Shown here piece after piece: positions 6,138 through 8,546 of a stretch of DNA of 8,546 bases. The translations under genes and the position numbers were made by a program. The stretch comes from Candidatus Kuenenia stuttgartensis (GTDB lineage: Bacteria > Bacteroidota > Bacteroidia > Chitinophagales > Chitinophagaceae). The notes under the pieces were generated by a model. It had not been told where the DNA came from. It did no database searches and saw only the letters and a list, made by a program, of their open reading frames with translations. Location of the stretch: positions 1 to 8,546 of the forward strand of contig CALQJH020000073.1 of assembly GCA_943330835.2 (NCBI GenBank), read 5' to 3'. Position 1 is the stretch's first letter, and each line of letters opens with the position of its first letter.

Positions 6138-6383
6138 TTATACAAGCTCTATAATGGGCTCAACGTTTTTTTTTGCATAGTTTAAGATGTTGTCAATTGA
6201 TTTCTTACTTGGGGAAAGACTGATGGCCTCTAACATGTCTATTTCTCCAGATAAAATCTTCATTTCTTCCTGTAAAGTCCAATCGTTTTCCAAAGCGGTC
6301 TTGATTAAAGCTGCTTTTTCAGTGGGAGTTTCTCCATATAAGTATTGTAACAAATCTTCCGATGTGAATGCGTGCATAAGCAT
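6138..6383 (-). CDS. Small soluble protein of unknown function (81 residues)
   Basis: I do not recognise a characterised family with certainty. The protein is short, acidic at its N-terminal half and predicted largely helical. FTSEDLLQYLYGET (6-19) resembles the start of anti-sigma-factor N-terminal domains (the DLxxYxxGE pattern), followed by ALIKTALENDWTLQEEMKILSGEIDMLEAI (25-54) and a conserved-looking SPSKKSIDNILNYAK (57-71). Unlike zinc-binding anti-sigma domains it has no His/Cys metal motif, and there is no membrane segment. I recall similar small proteins with a SPSxxxxDNIL motif in Chitinophagaceae, annotated only as hypothetical. Start is the ATG at 6383; a second ATG two codons later (6377) is equally possible. 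It lies 93 bases after the ftsB-like gene and ends before a terminator-like hairpin. No sigma-factor gene is adjacent in the window. Confidence 0.75.
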   Translation of the reverse strand: MLMHAFTSEDLLQYLYGETPTEKAALIKTALENDWTLQEEMKILSGEIDMLEAISLSPSKKSIDNILNYAKKNVEPIIELV

Positions 6384-6476
6384 TTGAGGGGTTTAAAGTT
6401 CTATAAATTATCCAAATCCACAGTATAAACGACTTTTAACTAAGATTATTGTATACCTATAAATAAATATTCTCTT

Positions 6477-6773
6477 TTATGGTGCTTTTACTAAAAAAAG
6501 GTCCTCATTATCTTTTTTCATGAGGTATTTCTCTCTGGAATAACGCTCAACAGTTTGAGCATTTGATTTTAACAAATTCAATTCAACTCTGGTATCTGCA
6601 ATCTGTTTGATTAAAACCTGCTCGCTTTTTTGTAAATCTTGTAGCTTATCAAGTCTGGCTGATAATAGTCCCCAATCTTTAGGATCAAAAAAAGTCATCC
6701 AGATCATAAAACACAACGTAGCAATGAAGTATTTATTTTTAACTACAAGATATGCGCGTGAAAGTAAATTCAT
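6477..6773 (-). CDS. ftsB: Septum formation initiator, FtsB/DivIC family
   Basis: A 98-residue bitopic inner-membrane division protein. A short basic N-terminus (to Lys14) is followed by one membrane segment, about YFIATLCFMIWMTFF (15-29), then a predicted coiled coil (about 36-72, with a run of Leu/Ile at heptad-like spacing), and the family's C-terminal signature ERYSREKYLMKKDNEDLFLV (76-95), which is close to the E. coli FtsB pattern of a conserved E..AR..LgM...gE. Proteins of this family join FtsL and FtsQ/DivIB to activate septal wall synthesis. It follows enolase after 68 bases on the same strand, the same gene neighbourhood as eno and ftsB in Proteobacteria, which supports the assignment. 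FtsB and DivIC are not separable by sequence reading alone. Confidence 0.88.
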   Translation of the reverse strand: MNLLSRAYLVVKNKYFIATLCFMIWMTFFDPKDWGLLSARLDKLQDLQKSEQVLIKQIADTRVELNLLKSNAQTVERYSREKYLMKKDNEDLFLVKAP

Positions 6774-6841
6774 AATTTTTATTAGGTACTAATTTATGAC
6801 TTATTATTTAATAACATTTTATTTTCTGGCACTTCTTTTTA

Positions 6842-8146
<1,305 letters not shown>

Positions 8147-8156
8147 TTATGTTTTG

Positions 8157-8187
8157 CAAAGAAACAATCTTTATGCCTTGATTCAAA
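8157..8187 (-). promoter_or_regulatory. Possible promoter for eno
   Basis: On the minus strand TTTG (8187-8184) is followed after exactly 19 bases by TTTCTTTG (8164-8157), a 7-of-8 match to TAnnTTTG; the mismatch is at the usually conserved A. The box ends 25 bases before the eno ATG. Spacing is right for a Bacteroidota promoter, but the imperfect -7 element makes this tentative; eno could also be read from upstream. Confidence 0.33.
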
Positions 8188-8193
8188 AACAAA

Positions 8194-8546
8194 CTATTGG
8201 GTAAGTGTTTTGAATATGGCTTCCAGATGTTGTTTTTCGCTATTTAGTGAAATAATGTTGAGATTTTTTTCTATACTTAATGCCAATAGTTGTTTTCTTA
8301 CCTGCTCCGGATGATTGGTTTCGAAAATAAAAGTGGAATGTTCTACTGCCCTTATGGCAAAGCAATCTTTGATTTGATTGAAATCTTTTTTATCCAGCGA
8401 CTCTTTAAATTGTACCGAAACAAAATGGCTTTCTGTATTTCCTTTTTGTAAATTACTCAAAAGGTCATCTGCTACGATGTTTCCTTTATTGATGATTACT
8501 ACTCTTTTGCAAAGAGCCTCGACTTCCTGCATGATATGCGAAGAAA
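8194..8546 (-). CDS. gldA: ABC transporter ATP-binding protein, C-terminal part, probably GldA; 5'-truncated by window edge
   Basis: The frame enters from the right edge and stops at 8194; the first Met seen (8532) is internal. The first visible residues, SSHIMQEVEALCKRVVIINKG, contain the switch (H-loop) His of ABC-type ATPases, followed by the usual D/E-rich helix and the VxIINKGxIVADD strand. The remaining 90 or so residues are the variable C-terminal domain of ABC-2-type drug/polysaccharide exporter ATPases. The end, NLNIISLNSEKQHLEAIFKTLTQ (read in two parts), resembles GldA, the ATPase of the GldAFG transporter linked to gliding motility in Bacteroidota. Walker A, signature and Walker B motifs lie beyond the window, so the ATPase call is firm but GldA specifically is a family-level inference. 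gldF/gldG are not seen in this window. Confidence 0.8.
   Translation of the reverse strand, partial: SSHIMQEVEALCKRVVIINKGNIVADDLLSNLQKGNTESHFVSVQFKESLDKKDFNQIKDCFAIRAVEHSTFIFETNHPEQVRKQLLALSIEKNLNIISLNSEKQHLEAIFKTLTQ

Noticed and set aside
6083..6145. Longer nth reading frame starting at TTG 6145, overlapping the previous gene's stop codon
   Set aside because: The extra 21 codons read through a terminator-like hairpin, use a TTG start and have no counterpart in E. coli Nth; the ATG at 6082 gives the usual length and catalytic spacing.
6187..6387. Plus-strand open frame antisense to the 81-codon gene
   Set aside because: It mirrors the minus-strand gene over its whole length; the minus frame has the more protein-like composition, fits the strand of its neighbours and resembles known small proteins.

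Overview
The window looks like chromosomal DNA of a Bacteroidota species, most likely of the Chitinophagaceae/Chitinophagales type. The evidence is AT-rich sequence, start codons without Shine-Dalgarno sequences, upstream boxes matching the Bacteroidota TAnnTTTG promoter element, a lipoprotein-type DacB, a DUF6089-type outer-membrane barrel, a Bacteroidota-specific arginase-fold protein and a probable GldA-type ABC ATPase. This placement is from recognition of families, not from a database search.

Layout: (1) 1-975, minus: N-terminal 325 residues of a PBP4/DacB-type D-Ala-D-Ala carboxypeptidase, running off the left edge. (2) 976-1273: an intergenic stretch of eroded repeats. (3) 1274-2404, minus: an arginase/formimidoylglutamase-like protein with an incomplete metal site. 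(4) 2405-2550: a divergent promoter region with two 12-bp perfect palindromes. (5) 2551-4395, plus: the gamma-alpha fusion subunit (KorA) of a 2-oxoacid:ferredoxin oxidoreductase, without the usual beta-subunit gene beside it. (6) A same-strand minus run, in transcription order: 3' end of an ABC ATPase (probably gldA, 8546-8194), enolase (8131-6842), an FtsB/DivIC septum protein (6773-6477), an 81-residue protein of unknown function (6383-6138), endonuclease III (6082-5435) and a DUF6089-like outer-membrane barrel (5357-4410). The last gene converges on korA with only 14 bases between the stop codons.

Most of the content is housekeeping: wall remodelling, central carbon metabolism (2-oxoacid oxidation, glycolysis), cell division and base-excision repair. 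The genes do not form one obvious pathway. The enolase-ftsB pairing is an old conserved neighbourhood also seen in Proteobacteria. I did not find a convincing new multi-gene system.

The points most worth a second look are regulatory or evolutionary: a TTGTACAA-centred palindrome that occurs only upstream of the two leftmost genes; a terminator-like hairpin whose U-tract runs directly into the nth start codon; the orphan korA; and the arginase-fold protein that has lost canonical metal ligands. No tRNA, rRNA, CRISPR array, insertion sequence or phage gene is visible.
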